Made by a program: the position numbers and the translations under genes | From: Flavobacteriaceae bacterium | GTDB taxonomy: Bacteria; Bacteroidota; Bacteroidia; Flavobacteriales; Flavobacteriaceae | Length of the DNA stretch: 64,000 nucleotides | Direction of reading: 5' to 3' | Assembly (NCBI GenBank): GCA_002746415.1 | Contig: NVXD01000005.1 | Location: forward strand, 62,001 to 126,000 | Part shown: piece after piece, positions 27,647-37,401 of the stretch | Layout: each line of letters opens with the position of its first letter | Position numbering within the stretch: position 1 is the stretch's first letter | The notes under the pieces: model-generated | Database searches by the model: none | Seen by the model: only the letters and a program-made list of their open reading frames with translations | What the model was told of the DNA's origin: nothing

Positions 27647-28666
27647 TCATGAACCTGCGCTTGAATAATCCAATATTCCTTTTTCTGCCATATCAAGAAA
27701 TTCTTTAAGTGAGTTACGTACGCCTTCAGCGATGGGAGTCAATGGTAAATTGTGAAATGTGCTATTGATTTTATCGTGATTCAAATCGTGCGCAAACAAA
27801 TTGGGGTCAGTGTCTTTCCCAATAGATAATTGGGCATACTTGCCCAGTCCCAAGGCTTCAGCCTCTTTTTGTATTATTTGCAAAAACGCTTCAATAGCTA
27901 TGGTTTTTCCTTTGATATTGAAAGCATTGAAGCCTGAATATTCCTGCAAAGCACAAGCAGCAAAATGATCCCCAACATCTTCCACAAAGTGATAGTTTTC
28001 CCGACCATGATACGGCATTTCAAATGGCATGATATCCTTTGTCATGGCTCCCATAGCCACTGCTTTAATAGCGTTAGTGGGTGCTGATGTCTTTCCTTTA
28101 TCCCTACCCTTTCCGTAGGTCGTATTGATCCTTAGACAGACAGTTGGCACTTTGGTGCTATCAAAGAACAGCCTTGCCAAATGTTCCCCAGCCAGTTTCC
28201 AAATTCCATAATGGTTTGGTGGTGCCAAAGGAACGTCTTCATTAATTTCAGACTCTGGGTACATAGATCGCATTCCGTATACGGCTGCTGAACTGGCAAA
28301 CACAAATCGTTTTAGGTTCGTTAATTTTTCAGCAGCATCAAACAATGCCATAGTACCTCCTGTATTTATCTCCATACCCCTAATATGGTATTTAGAGCAG
28401 TCTGGGCTTTGATAAGCTCCTAAATGAATAATATGGGTGGGGTCTACTTTTAACAGCGTTTCTTCTATCGCCTTGTAATTGGCAACATCCAAAGTAATAA
28501 ACTCCAAACGGGAATCAAGATGTTCCCCCAACCATAACTTCAATGAATCGGTATTGTTAGATCGGGAGGCAACTACTATCTTCCCTACATCTTCTGATTG
28601 CAATAGCTTGTGAATTGTAATTGAACCTATACAACCTGTTCCTCCTGTAATAAAAATCGTATGCAT
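27647..28666 (-). CDS. NAD(P)-dependent nucleoside-diphosphate-sugar epimerase / dehydrogenase (extended SDR)
   Basis: A 339-residue extended short-chain dehydrogenase. The cofactor motif GGTGCIGS is at residues 8-15, and the catalytic Y-x-x-x-K is seen in NHYGIWKLAGE near 152-156 with the Ser in FASSAAVYG. Such enzymes epimerise or dehydrate sugars or oxidise free sugars. It is flanked by a dehydrogenase 18 bp upstream and an oxidoreductase 90 bp downstream on the same strand. The substrate is unknown; because no nucleotidyltransferase is nearby, a free sugar acid or keto-sugar is as likely as an NDP-sugar. Confidence 0.87.
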   Translation of the reverse strand: MHTIFITGGTGCIGSITIHKLLQSEDVGKIVVASRSNNTDSLKLWLGEHLDSRLEFITLDVANYKAIEETLLKVDPTHIIHLGAYQSPDCSKYHIRGMEINTGGTMALFDAAEKLTNLKRFVFASSAAVYGMRSMYPESEINEDVPLAPPNHYGIWKLAGEHLARLFFDSTKVPTVCLRINTTYGKGRDKGKTSAPTNAIKAVAMGAMTKDIMPFEMPYHGRENYHFVEDVGDHFAACALQEYSGFNAFNIKGKTIAIEAFLQIIQKEAEALGLGKYAQLSIGKDTDPNLFAHDLNHDKINSTFHNLPLTPIAEGVRNSLKEFLDMAEKGILDYSSAGS

Positions 28667-28684
28667 ATTATATTCCTTAATGGA

Positions 28685-29797
28685 TTAGTTCATTTTAACA
28701 ACTGCCTTCATATTGTTTGCTTTTATGGAATCCTCAAAAGCTTTGGTAATATCTTCAAAATCATATAGGTCTGTATAATGTTCCGAAGGAAAAGTTCCTG
28801 TCACCATCAATTTTTGGGCAACCATATAATCTTCTCGACAAGAGCCCATAGAACCCCTCATATTCAAGGAAGTTCGAGTCAAATGTGTTGCATTAATCTC
28901 TACTTCCTTACCATAAGTAGCTATGACACATATATCTCCCTCAGGTCTCACCACTGTAATTGCCTCAGCAAGCACTTGAGGAACACCTGAACATTCGATG
29001 AGTAAGTCTACCTGACCGTTTACGCCAAATGGAATACCATTGTCATCCGCTATGCCTTCTTTTAGTTGTTTGGAAAGAGGATTCTCTGGGGAAACTTCAA
29101 TTGTAATAAAACCACTTTGGCTTGCTCTTTTCAACCGTATATCACGATCATGGGCAATACCTGTCACCAAAACCCTTGCACCAGCCGCTTTTGCCAGTTC
29201 TGCAGACATCAACCCAATAATACCACAACCCGTGACTACAACATCCTGTCCCGGTTTAATAGTACATTTATTGTGCAATGCATTTACAACAACAGACAAA
29301 GGTTCCACCAGAGCTCCCTGCTTAGGTGTTAAACCTTCCATAAGAGGCACTACGCGATCAGATTCTAAAACAACTTGTTGTCCAAAACCTCCATTTCTAT
29401 GAAATCCTATAATTTGCTTAGACGGGCATAAATTCCATTTAGAAACGCTGCAAGCTGGGCATTCATCATCTTGACAACCAAGCATTGCCAGTGGCGTGAA
29501 TTTATCTCCGACCTCAAGATCACCATGGTCACCAGGTCCTAATTCTAGGACCTCGGCACTAAACTCATGGCCAATAATTCTTGGACGTTCTACCCAATCA
29601 AAGTTTGATTTGCCCAAAGAAGCACTATTATCCGATCCACAAATGCCAGTATACAAGGTTTTAGCCAATATCTCACCTTCTTTTAAGGAAGGAATTTCCA
29701 TTTCTACAACCGAAGTATTACTAGTCACTGAAACTCCTGAATTAGGGTATATTTTTTCTCTACCTTGAAGGCAGAATCCTTTTATTGTTTTACTCAT
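28685..29797 (-). CDS. zinc-dependent medium-chain alcohol dehydrogenase (polyol/sugar type)
   Basis: A 370-residue MDR-family enzyme. Catalytic zinc ligands are in TGICGSDN (Cys) and GHEFSAEV (His-Glu), and the four structural-zinc cysteines are in CQDDECPACSVSKWNLC (about 101-117). The Rossmann motif VVTGCGIIGLMSAELA is near residue 185. The family includes sorbitol, threonine and glucose dehydrogenases. Here it likely oxidises a sugar or polyol with NAD(P)+; the exact substrate cannot be read from the sequence. The ATG at 29797 precedes a REP-like palindrome in the gap to the upstream gene. Confidence 0.9.
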   Translation of the reverse strand: MSKTIKGFCLQGREKIYPNSGVSVTSNTSVVEMEIPSLKEGEILAKTLYTGICGSDNSASLGKSNFDWVERPRIIGHEFSAEVLELGPGDHGDLEVGDKFTPLAMLGCQDDECPACSVSKWNLCPSKQIIGFHRNGGFGQQVVLESDRVVPLMEGLTPKQGALVEPLSVVVNALHNKCTIKPGQDVVVTGCGIIGLMSAELAKAAGARVLVTGIAHDRDIRLKRASQSGFITIEVSPENPLSKQLKEGIADDNGIPFGVNGQVDLLIECSGVPQVLAEAITVVRPEGDICVIATYGKEVEINATHLTRTSLNMRGSMGSCREDYMVAQKLMVTGTFPSEHYTDLYDFEDITKAFEDSIKANNMKAVVKMN

Positions 29798-29813
29798 TGT
29801 TACTATTTATAGA

Positions 29814-29840
29814 CCTGTTAGGTTTTTGAAACCTGACAGG
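29814..29840. repeat. REP-like palindrome between operon genes
   Basis: CCTGTTAGGTTT (29814-29825) and AAACCTGACAGG (29829-29840) form a 12-bp stem with one G-T position and a 3-base loop. Similar CCTGTCAGGTTT palindromes are familiar from Bacteroidota intergenic regions (recollection, not searched here). It may act as a mobile repeat or an RNA processing or stability element. Confidence 0.65.
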
Positions 29841-29854
29841 CACATTTAATTTAA

Positions 29855-31009
29855 TTACCAATTAACATTGGTGTCTTTCCAGCTTTTTGTCTTTGCCGAT
29901 TCTAAAACAGCCTCGCAAACTTTCTGTGTTTCCTGGGCTTCTTTAAAAGTTGGTGAACAAGGGGTGCCATCTTCAAGACTCTTTAAAAAGTCCGCTATTT
30001 GGTGTACAAAAGAGTGTTCATATCCTATAGATAATCCAGGAACCCACCACTTGTCCATATAGGGTTGATCACCATCAGTGACATGAATGGATCGCCATCC
30101 ACGGGCAATAGATTCGTCCCTGTGATCAAAATACTCCAAGCGTGAAAGATCATGTAAATTCCATTTTATAGAGGCATGCTCCCCATTAATTTCAAAAGTA
30201 TAAAGTGCTTTATGACCACGAGCATATCGTGTTGATTCAAAAAGCCCTAAGGATCCGTTATCAAAATGGCAATGAAAGATGCAGGCATCATCTATGTCTA
30301 CTTTTTGTACTTCTCCAGTTCCTGTATGCACCCTTTCTTTAATAAATGTTTCCGTAACTGCCGAAACGTCCTTGATGCCACCATTCAGCCACATTGCAGT
30401 ATCAATACAATGCGCAAGAAGATCTCCGGTTACTCCTGATCCTGCCGCTTCATTATCCAATCGCCATAGCCCTTCTCCACCTTGGGGAAGCTCTGGGCTT
30501 ATGGTCCAATCCTGGAGAAAATTGGATCGATAATGAAAAATTTTGCCCAGTTTACCCGCATCTATAAATTGCTTTGCCAATGTTACAGCCGGAATTCGCC
30601 GATAATTATAATATACTGTATTGGCCACTCCTGCTTTCTCAATAGCATCTACCATGGGCTGGGCTTCAGCAACCGTTCGGGCTAATGGCTTCTCACAAAG
30701 CACCATCTTACCAGCTTTTGCCGCAGCAATTGCAATTTCTGCGTGCATATTATTGGGTGTACATATATCTATGGCATCAATATCGTCTCGTGCAATCAGT
30801 GCCTTCCAATCTGTTTCTACCGATTCATACCCCCATTGTTCTGCAAATTCCTTAACTCTTGTTTCATTTCTAGCGCAAACAGCCTTCAATACTGGTCGGT
30901 ATTGTAATTCTGGAAAGAAATCACCCACTCTTTTATATCCATTGGAGTGTGTTCTTCCCATAAACCCATATCCTACTAGTCCTATTCGTATTTCTTTTTT
31001 AGTCCCCAT
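29855..31009 (-). CDS. Gfo/Idh/MocA family oxidoreductase (second copy)
   Basis: A 384-residue enzyme. The Rossmann motif is [16 protein letters not shown] (about 10-25) and the family motif is EKPLAR near 106. The segments [16 protein letters not shown] and [14 protein letters not shown] (carrying the catalytic-type D-x-x-x-H region near 200) are typical of large Gfo/Idh/MocA sugar dehydrogenases. It resembles oxidoreductases that make 3-keto sugars, such as ThuB-like partners of ThuA proteins, one of which is at 35.7 kb. It lies 38 bp downstream of the TIM-barrel isomerase gene on the same strand. Confidence 0.92.
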   Translation of the reverse strand: MGTKKEIRIGLVGYGFMGRTHSNGYKRVGDFFPELQYRPVLKAVCARNETRVKEFAEQWGYESVETDWKALIARDDIDAIDICTPNNMHAEIAIAAAKAGKMVLCEKPLARTVAEAQPMVDAIEKAGVANTVYYNYRRIPAVTLAKQFIDAGKLGKIFHYRSNFLQDWTISPELPQGGEGLWRLDNEAAGSGVTGDLLAHCIDTAMWLNGGIKDVSAVTETFIKERVHTGTGEVQKVDIDDACIFHCHFDNGSLGLFESTRYARGHKALYTFEINGEHASIKWNLHDLSRLEYFDHRDESIARGWRSIHVTDGDQPYMDKWWVPGLSIGYEHSFVHQIADFLKSLEDGTPCSPTFKEAQETQKVCEAVLESAKTKSWKDTNVNW

Positions 31010-31047
31010 TGGTGATCTATTCTATTTTTTTAAATCATTAAGCTTTG

Positions 31048-32091
31048 CTATTCGTACCAACCGTGTTGTTGACGGACTTTTACCATAGCACCCAAAATGT
31101 CATTCCAAGTTTTAGGTTGCATCATCACATCATTTGGGAACATGCAACCGTCCCAACATATATGTTTTAATTTCTTTGTTAAATTTCCGTTTTCATCACG
31201 TAACCAATGCCCGGCATCAACAGGAATATCCAGCTTACCATTTGGATCTGCTGCTTGGCAATGCCTCCCGGTTTTATCATGGGAACCCGCACCAAATACA
31301 GTTCCATCGTTCTGGGCAACATGAAAATCAGTGGTCCATGGTCTTAAGGCAGCTGTAAGTGTTTTGAGACCTTCGGTCAATGTTGCTCTGTCTTCCCATT
31401 GAAAATCATCAGGCAATATTCTTTCGTCAGGTTTGTTATATCCCAATAAATATAATAACGTATGGGCCATATCCGCTTGAAAACCGATATTGGGCCTATC
31501 CACCTCTTCCAGTGTATTTAGCATTGATTTCCAGCCATGCATTCCACCCCAACATATTTCACCTTCTGCCGCAAGCGACTCGCCATAGTCTGCTGCAATA
31601 TCGCATGCTTCACGGAACGTCTCTGCAATTAATTTGGTGTTTCCAACTGGATTGATTGCCCAACTCTCAGGATCAACTGAAGAATCTATTCGGATAACCC
31701 CATTAGGACGAACTCCATTTTCTCGTAGTTTTTGACCTATTATACAAGATTTATGTACTTGGGAAATAAACTGTTTACGTTCTTCCTTTGTACCCATTGC
31801 AGAACCTCCTCCAGTGGGTGTCCATACAGGAGCCACAAGACTACCAATTTCAAGGTTCTTTGCTCTGGCTTTATCAGCCATTATTTTTATGCCGTCGTCA
31901 GAAGAATCAATGTTCATATGTGGGTCAAATAGGAAAAGATCAAATCCATCAAACTTAACACCATCAACTTCCGCTTTTGCTGTTAAATCTATCATCGTAT
32001 CTATGGAAATAGCAGGTTCAGAATCAGGTCCTTTACCTACAACCCCGGGCCAAGAAGCATTGTGTAGTTTAGGAAAGTTATTTTCTTGCAT
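31048..32091 (-). CDS. xylose isomerase-like TIM-barrel sugar isomerase/epimerase
   Basis: A 347-residue protein of the AP-endonuclease-2/xylose isomerase-like TIM-barrel superfamily. Typical metal-ligand strands are [10 protein letters not shown] (Glu), [14 protein letters not shown] (Asp-His) and [10 protein letters not shown] (His). It is longer than usual ketose epimerases and has a distinctive C-terminal region ([20 protein letters not shown]). In keto-sugar pathways, proteins of this superfamily act as isomerases or as lyases on 3-keto-glycosides; no exact reaction can be given. It is the first gene of the minus-strand operon and is divergent from the AraC regulator gene 179 bp away. 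Confidence 0.85.
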   Translation of the reverse strand: MQENNFPKLHNASWPGVVGKGPDSEPAISIDTMIDLTAKAEVDGVKFDGFDLFLFDPHMNIDSSDDGIKIMADKARAKNLEIGSLVAPVWTPTGGGSAMGTKEERKQFISQVHKSCIIGQKLRENGVRPNGVIRIDSSVDPESWAINPVGNTKLIAETFREACDIAADYGESLAAEGEICWGGMHGWKSMLNTLEEVDRPNIGFQADMAHTLLYLLGYNKPDERILPDDFQWEDRATLTEGLKTLTAALRPWTTDFHVAQNDGTVFGAGSHDKTGRHCQAADPNGKLDIPVDAGHWLRDENGNLTKKLKHICWDGCMFPNDVMMQPKTWNDILGAMVKVRQQHGWYE

Positions 32092-32270
32092 AGTTTAAAT
32101 TATTTATTCAATTTTTTTCAAACTTCTCTAATGTAGTATAACAAGGTAAGGTGAAAATATCACATCATACAAAACTAAAATAGATTGGGAATCCATATAT
32201 CCTATATCTTATTAAAAGATGATACTTTATTGTCTTATATTTACAATATTCTCAATTTTAGAGGAAAATT

Positions 32271-33155
32271 ATGAGTGGCCCTAACATAGAAAAAACACTT
32301 ACAACTAAGGAGACCTTCATTTTTAAGGATTTAACCGGATCCTACTTTAACCCCAATTGGCATTTTCATCCCGAATTTCAAATTTCTTTTATTGTAGAAG
32401 GAAAAGGCACTCGTTTTGTTGGCGACCAGGTTGTCCCTTTCGAAAAAGGGGACCTTGTTTTCACTGGTCCTAACCTACCACATCTTTGGAGGAGCGATGA
32501 TGCCTATTTTGATAAAAACAGTAGTTTAACCACAAGAGGGCTTGTCATTTATTTTGACCAAGAACTTTTGAACACCTCACTGTTAGGAAAAGAGGAATTT
32601 TATTATATAAACAAGCTTGTTGAAAACTCGTTCAGGGGTATGGAGTTTTATGGGGGAACGCGAAAAAAAATAAACAGGCTGCTGCTTAAAATCGCTGACA
32701 CAAGAGGGTTTCAAAGAATTATAAAATTATTGGAAATAATAGACATACTTGCCAATAGCAATGAATACAATCTATTGTCCAGCCCAGGGTATCTCAATGT
32801 TTTTAAAGGGGACGATGCAGAAAAAATGCGCTTGGTCTATGACTACGTAATGGCTAATTTTAAGACCAAAATATCGTTGGAGGAAATCGCTTCGTTGCTA
32901 AACATGACAACAACCTCTTTTTGCAGGTATTTTAAACCGCGGGCCAACAAGACCTTCACTCGGTTTGTTAACGATATCCGTATTGGTCATGCCAGGAAAT
33001 TACTACTTGAAGACAATCTTAACATCTCACAAATAAGTTATGAATGCGGGTTCAATGCCTTATCTAATTTCAACAGGCAGTTTAAATCAATCGTTCATAT
33101 GAGTCCACATGAGTATCGTGGGTTGTTCTTAAATATCCAAACAAATATTTCATGA
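32271..33155 (+). CDS. AraC-family transcriptional regulator with cupin sensor domain
   Basis: A 294-residue protein. An N-terminal cupin spans about 15-100 (HFHPEFQISFIVEGKGTRFV, then FEKGDLVFTGPNLPHLW) and would bind a small ligand. The C-terminal AraC HTH pair covers about 185-285 (ISLEEIASLLNMTTTSFCRY, ISQISYECGFNALSNFNRQF, MSPHEYRG). It sits between the minus-strand sugar operon and the plus-strand transporter operon and probably controls both in response to the imported sugar (inference). The 179-bp divergent gap contains short inverted repeats such as GTGA-N5-TCAC near 32152, but no operator is proven. Confidence 0.92.
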   Translation: MSGPNIEKTLTTKETFIFKDLTGSYFNPNWHFHPEFQISFIVEGKGTRFVGDQVVPFEKGDLVFTGPNLPHLWRSDDAYFDKNSSLTTRGLVIYFDQELLNTSLLGKEEFYYINKLVENSFRGMEFYGGTRKKINRLLLKIADTRGFQRIIKLLEIIDILANSNEYNLLSSPGYLNVFKGDDAEKMRLVYDYVMANFKTKISLEEIASLLNMTTTSFCRYFKPRANKTFTRFVNDIRIGHARKLLLEDNLNISQISYECGFNALSNFNRQFKSIVHMSPHEYRGLFLNIQTNIS

Positions 33156-33524
33156 TTTAATACTTGTTGATTTACAATCTAAAACCTTTATTCATCCTAT
33201 CCTCTGTGCTTATTTTGTCATGCCATTTTATTGAATAATTACCCTGAAGCTTTTTAAGAGCAGGCTAAGGTTTCATAAGAAGTCTATCTTGTACAAACAA
33301 TTAGTTGAAAAATAAAATTTTTGCCTATTTTCACCTCTAGGACAAAAAAGTACTATCTTTTACTCTAATTTAGGGATTAATAAATTTCTTTTAGCTTTAA
33401 ATTTATCGGATTCCAAAATTTGAAAAACCAGAATCAATTTTCAGTGACCATACATCAAGTATAATTGTTCACCAATTAAGACTTTTAATACATTAATCAA
33501 CAAAAATAACCAAATATTCAACTT
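33156..33524. other. 369-bp AT-rich gap upstream of the transporter gene
   Basis: No open frame, hairpin with T-tract or RNA gene was recognised. A TATAATTG sequence near 33460 resembles the -7 box but lacks a correctly placed TTG. The region presumably holds the transporter promoter and regulator sites. Confidence 0.5.
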
Positions 33525-34799
33525 ATGGGAAATACGACTAATGCAGCTGGAGTTAACAACAACAGACTTTTTTATGCCAGTTGCTTTGCATTAATCACAA
33601 CCGCCTTGTCCTTTAGTATCAGGGCCGGCATACTACCTCAATTAGGGGAAGAACTAAGTTTATCAGCAGAACAATTGGGCTACATTAATTCAATGTGGTT
33701 TTTAGGCTTTCCAATATCCATGGTAGTAGGTGGATTGATTTACAATACCGTTGGTGGTAAGATTATAATGCAATTTGCTTTCCTCGCGCATACAGCTGGA
33801 ATTATTATGACCATTTATTCAGGTAGTTATACTGGGTTGTTAATTTCTACCTTACTGATTGGATTAGGTAATGGATGCACCGAAGCGGCTTGTAATCCAA
33901 TGATTGCAGAAGCTTATCAAGGGAATGCCATGAGTAAAATGATGAACAGGTTTCATATGTGGTTCCCAGGAGGTATTGTAATAGGCAGTTTGGTTTCTGC
34001 ATTTATGACTAATGGACTTAATATTGGCTCCCTTCATTTGGGTGGAGGTATTGGCTGGGAAACTCAAATATGGGTAATCCTGATTCCGACTTTGATTTAC
34101 GTTTATTTGTTCTTTGGTCAAAGCTGGCCTAAACCACAAACACAGGAATCAAATTCTCTTTCTGGTAATCTAAAAGCCATGGTGACTCCACTATTTCTTT
34201 TTATGATTGTTTGTATGGCTTTAACTGCTATTTCCGAATTTGGACCACAACAATGGGTAGGTCTCATTTTAGCCAAGAGTGGTGCACAGCCTATGATAAT
34301 TCTGGCTTTGGTAACTGGATTAATGGCAGTAGCACGTTATTTTGGTGGTGAAATGGTTGGAAAATTTGATCAAACTGGAGTACTCCTCGGATCAGCTGTA
34401 TTGGCTACAATAGGTGTTTATCTGTTTAGTACGCAAACAGGCGGTATGGCGTATGTTGCAGCAATCTTTTTTGCATTGGGAATTGCCTATTTCTGGCCAA
34501 ATATGATTGGATTTATAGCTGATAAAATCCCAAATAGTGGTGCTCTGGGCATGTCGATTATTGGTGCAGTGGGAATGTTTTCCTCGTCGATCTTTCAACC
34601 AATCATTGGCAAATGGATCGATACTGATAAGGCAGAAGCTGCAGCTGCAGGATTTACTGGAGATGAAATGGAATTGGTTGCGGGCCAAACGACCCTGGGA
34701 ACAATGACCATATTTCCAGCAATATTAATCGTGCTTTTCACTATACTATTCTTTTGGGTTAAAAATAACAAGGCCAAAGCTGCTGCCACAGCCGCTTAA
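33525..34799 (+). CDS. MFS sugar transporter
   Basis: A 424-residue integral membrane protein with about 12 hydrophobic segments in two halves (FYASCFALITTALSFSI, GLLISTLLIGLGNGCTEAAC, then LFLFMIVCMALTAISEFG, GALGMSIIGAVGMFSSSIFQ). The first half has WFLGFPISMVVGGLIYN and FHMWFPGGIVIGSLVSAF, similar to FucP/nucleoside-type major facilitator proteins. It likely imports a monosaccharide or small glycoside across the inner membrane with H+. It is followed by an isomerase gene after 20 bp and a ThuA gene after another 28 bp, forming a plus-strand operon with them. Confidence 0.92.
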   Translation: MGNTTNAAGVNNNRLFYASCFALITTALSFSIRAGILPQLGEELSLSAEQLGYINSMWFLGFPISMVVGGLIYNTVGGKIIMQFAFLAHTAGIIMTIYSGSYTGLLISTLLIGLGNGCTEAACNPMIAEAYQGNAMSKMMNRFHMWFPGGIVIGSLVSAFMTNGLNIGSLHLGGGIGWETQIWVILIPTLIYVYLFFGQSWPKPQTQESNSLSGNLKAMVTPLFLFMIVCMALTAISEFGPQQWVGLILAKSGAQPMIILALVTGLMAVARYFGGEMVGKFDQTGVLLGSAVLATIGVYLFSTQTGGMAYVAAIFFALGIAYFWPNMIGFIADKIPNSGALGMSIIGAVGMFSSSIFQPIIGKWIDTDKAEAAAAGFTGDEMELVAGQTTLGTMTIFPAILIVLFTILFFWVKNNKAKAAATAA

Positions 34800-34819
34800 A
34801 TACATAATCAATAAGAAGA

Positions 34820-35659
34820 ATGAAAATAGGAATGAACATGTTGGTGTGGACTGCCCATGTCACCCAAGAACACTACCCAATTGTTGATGCCCTAAAAGAA
34901 ACAGGGTATGACGGTATTGAGTTGTTCTTGGGTACTGGAGACACCAAGCTGTATTCGGCACTCGGAAGACATTTTAAAGATATAGACATGGGAGTTACCT
35001 GTGTCACCTGCTTGACTCCTGAAACGAATATTGCAAGTCCTGATAAAAAAATAAGAGAAGCTGGACTCGACCAATTGAAATGGGCCATTGACATGGGTGT
35101 AGATTTAAATGCCGAAGTCATTTGCGGACCTTTTCACTCGGCCAATTCTCTTTTTACAGGAAAACCTCCTTCCTTGGAAGAAAGGCAATGGAGCATTGAA
35201 ATGCTTAAAAAAGTTTCAGAATACGCAATCCCTTCTGAAATAATATTAACGCCAGAAGCTTTGAATAGGTTTGAGTGTTATTTATACAATACCATGGACG
35301 ACCTTACCTATTTGGTTGAACAAGTAAATGCACCAAACCTTGGGGGCATGTATGACACCCATCATGCTAATATTGAGGAAAAAAGTCAGGCAGCCGCTTT
35401 AAAACGGATTGCCCCTTATCTAAAGCATGTACATATTAGTGAGAATGACAGAGGAACTCCTGGTAGCGGCCAAGTGAATTGGGAGGAAGTATTTAACACC
35501 TTAAAAGAAATTCAATATGACGGTTGGCTTACTATTGAAGCCTTTAGTAGACTAGATCCTGATTTTGCCAACGCCATTAGTGTTTGGCGAGATTTTTCAC
35601 CAGCCAAGGAAATCTATGAAGATGGACTTAAGTTCATTAAAAGAGGCATGGGCATATAA
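34820..35659 (+). CDS. ketose 3-epimerase-like TIM-barrel enzyme
   Basis: A 279-residue enzyme of the D-tagatose/D-psicose 3-epimerase family. All four expected metal and catalytic residues can be seen: Glu in LTPEALNRFE (near 148), Asp-x-His-His in YDTHHANIEE (near 179), His in HVHISENDRGTPGSG (near 205), and Glu in WLTIEAFSRL (near 240). ALNRFE and DRGTPGSG are strong family signatures. It would epimerise a ketose at C3 in the cytoplasm after uptake by the MFS transporter encoded 20 bp upstream. Which ketose is used is unknown. Confidence 0.88.
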   Translation: MKIGMNMLVWTAHVTQEHYPIVDALKETGYDGIELFLGTGDTKLYSALGRHFKDIDMGVTCVTCLTPETNIASPDKKIREAGLDQLKWAIDMGVDLNAEVICGPFHSANSLFTGKPPSLEERQWSIEMLKKVSEYAIPSEIILTPEALNRFECYLYNTMDDLTYLVEQVNAPNLGGMYDTHHANIEEKSQAAALKRIAPYLKHVHISENDRGTPGSGQVNWEEVFNTLKEIQYDGWLTIEAFSRLDPDFANAISVWRDFSPAKEIYEDGLKFIKRGMGI

Positions 35660-35687
35660 TATATAGACCACGAATTAATTCACGATT

Positions 35688-36800
35688 ATGAAAAAAGTTT
35701 TTTACCTATTTATTTTTAGTTGTCTATTGGTTTCCTGTGGAGAAAAAGCGGAAAAGAAAACTCAGGAGAAAATCAATGAAGGCCCAACACAATGGCTAAC
35801 ATTTGACGGTGACGATGAAAAAGCCAAACATATTGTCTTTGTTTCAGGAGATGAGGAATATCGCTCTGAAGAAGCTTTGCCTCAATTGGCAAAAATACTT
35901 TCCAAGCACCACGGGTTTAAATGCACAGTCCTATTTGCCCAAGATTCCCTTAAACCTGGCATTGTCAACGCCAATTTTACTGGAAACATTCCTGGTTTAG
36001 ATGCATTATCCACTGCCGATATGATGGTCATATTTACAAGGTTTAGGGCGTTGCCAGATAAACAAATGCACTTTATAGATGCTTATTTAAAGCAAGGCAA
36101 ACCGGTAATGGGAATTCGCACCGCTACCCATGCCTTCAATTTTAGTGAGGATTCCAATTCGCTCTACAAACACTACAGCAATAATTATGATGGCGACAAT
36201 ACAGCATGGAAAGATGGTTTTGGCCGATTGATTTTAGGAGAAAAATGGATTTCACATCATGGCCATCATAAGCATCAAAGTACAAGGGGTATTTTGGCTG
36301 ATGCTAATCAAAGTCATGGTATTATCAAAGGAATTACCAAGGGTGATATTTGGGGAGCAACTGATGTTTATGGGGTACGGTTACCACTACCCGGAGATTC
36401 ACAAGCTGTGGTTTTGGGGCAAGTAATCAATAGAAAAGGGGAGTACGACGAACACGATATATTCTATGGAATGAAGGCTACAGATGATGAAATTGCAAGC
36501 GTAAATAACAATGGAAAGCGTGTAAATGACACCTTAATGCCCATAGCTTGGACTAAGACCTATAAAATACCTCATGGTAAAACAGGAAAAGCCTTTGCTA
36601 CTACTATTGGTGCCTCAAGTGATCTGCTTATCGAAGGAACTAGACGATTGTTGGTAAATGGTATCTTTTGGGCCATGGACCAGCCTATCCCTGAAAAAAC
36701 GAATGTCTCCTTAGTTGGTGAATTCAACCCATCGCCTTACGGTTTCCAGACCGATGAATATTGGCTTGAAAAACAAATGAAAATAGAAAATCTTGACTAG
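35688..36800 (+). CDS. ThuA-domain lipoprotein
   Basis: A 370-residue lipoprotein (signal MKKVFYLFIFSCLLVSC). The ThuA class I glutamine amidotransferase-like domain covers about 48-330 (KHIVFVSGDEEYRSEEALPQ, HDIFYGMKATDD, SHGIIKGITKGDIWGATDVY). ThuA proteins are linked with ThuB-type Gfo/Idh/MocA enzymes in oxidation or isomerisation of keto-sugars; ThuA itself is suggested to be a keto-sugar isomerase. As a lipoprotein it would act at the periplasmic face, before uptake. It is the third gene of the plus-strand sugar operon, 28 bp after the epimerase gene. Confidence 0.87.
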   Translation: MKKVFYLFIFSCLLVSCGEKAEKKTQEKINEGPTQWLTFDGDDEKAKHIVFVSGDEEYRSEEALPQLAKILSKHHGFKCTVLFAQDSLKPGIVNANFTGNIPGLDALSTADMMVIFTRFRALPDKQMHFIDAYLKQGKPVMGIRTATHAFNFSEDSNSLYKHYSNNYDGDNTAWKDGFGRLILGEKWISHHGHHKHQSTRGILADANQSHGIIKGITKGDIWGATDVYGVRLPLPGDSQAVVLGQVINRKGEYDEHDIFYGMKATDDEIASVNNNGKRVNDTLMPIAWTKTYKIPHGKTGKAFATTIGASSDLLIEGTRRLLVNGIFWAMDQPIPEKTNVSLVGEFNPSPYGFQTDEYWLEKQMKIENLD

Positions 36801-36913
36801 TCTAGTCCAAACTGAATGCAATGATTGAAAATAAAGAAACAACTATCCTTATATACTTTCTTTTTAATCTATTCGTTTATAGACCAATTAATAATCACTT
36901 AAACTAAAATAAT

Positions 36914-37354
36914 ATGAAAAAAATAGTACTAATCGCATGTTTGGTAATTGCCGCTACAATTGATGCAAGTGCCCAACAGTATAAAGTAATAACCAGTGTG
37001 GAATCTATTGTTCCAAATGGACTCGGTAGATCTAGAATCATCACTGCATTAGAAGAAAAAGATTATAAAGAATATACCAGTATACAAACTGATGAGGACA
37101 AAACCAGAAATAAATCCAAAAGAGGAGATATTAGGGTTAAAAACTTTGAAGAAACCAAATTATTGAACTTCTACAATGTTGCGGGCATTCGTTTTCAGAA
37201 TATTGCAGCCAATGATGCTTTGATTACTTCTAAAATAAATACCATGGTTGCTGAAGGATGGGAATTGGCCTTTGTGACTAGTGCAGTGGAAAGTGAAGGT
37301 GGAAAAGGTGATGGAAAAGGAATTTTTATTACTAGGTACTTTTTCAAGAAATAA
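36914..37354 (+). CDS. small exported protein of unknown function
   Basis: A 146-residue protein with a clear signal peptide (MKKIVLIACLVIAATIDASA, cut near A20-Q21). The mature part is charged, with an EGWELAFVTSAVE segment near 120-130 and a beta-rich end (GIFITRYFFKK). The W-E-L pattern followed by a beta strand resembles small DUF4177-like folds, but this is weak. It lies 113 bp after the ThuA gene and is followed by a strong terminator, so it may close that operon or be transcribed alone. No function is claimed. Confidence 0.75.
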   Translation: MKKIVLIACLVIAATIDASAQQYKVITSVESIVPNGLGRSRIITALEEKDYKEYTSIQTDEDKTRNKSKRGDIRVKNFEETKLLNFYNVAGIRFQNIAANDALITSKINTMVAEGWELAFVTSAVESEGGKGDGKGIFITRYFFKK

Positions 37355-37373
37355 TTCTTTCCAATAAGAAATT

Positions 37374-37401
37374 AAAAAACCCGGCAATTGCCGGGTTTTT
37401 T
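37374..37401 (+). terminator. strong intrinsic terminator
   Basis: CCCGGCAA (37380-37387) pairs with TTGCCGGG (37388-37395), a perfect palindrome flanked by six A and six T, so it can work on both strands. It follows the small exported protein gene by 20 bases. Confidence 0.9.

Noticed and set aside
30621-31088. 155-codon plus-strand frame opposite the second Gfo/Idh/MocA gene
   Set aside because: It is antisense to a clear gene, Ser/Ala-rich in a shadow-like way, and spans the gap only by chance.
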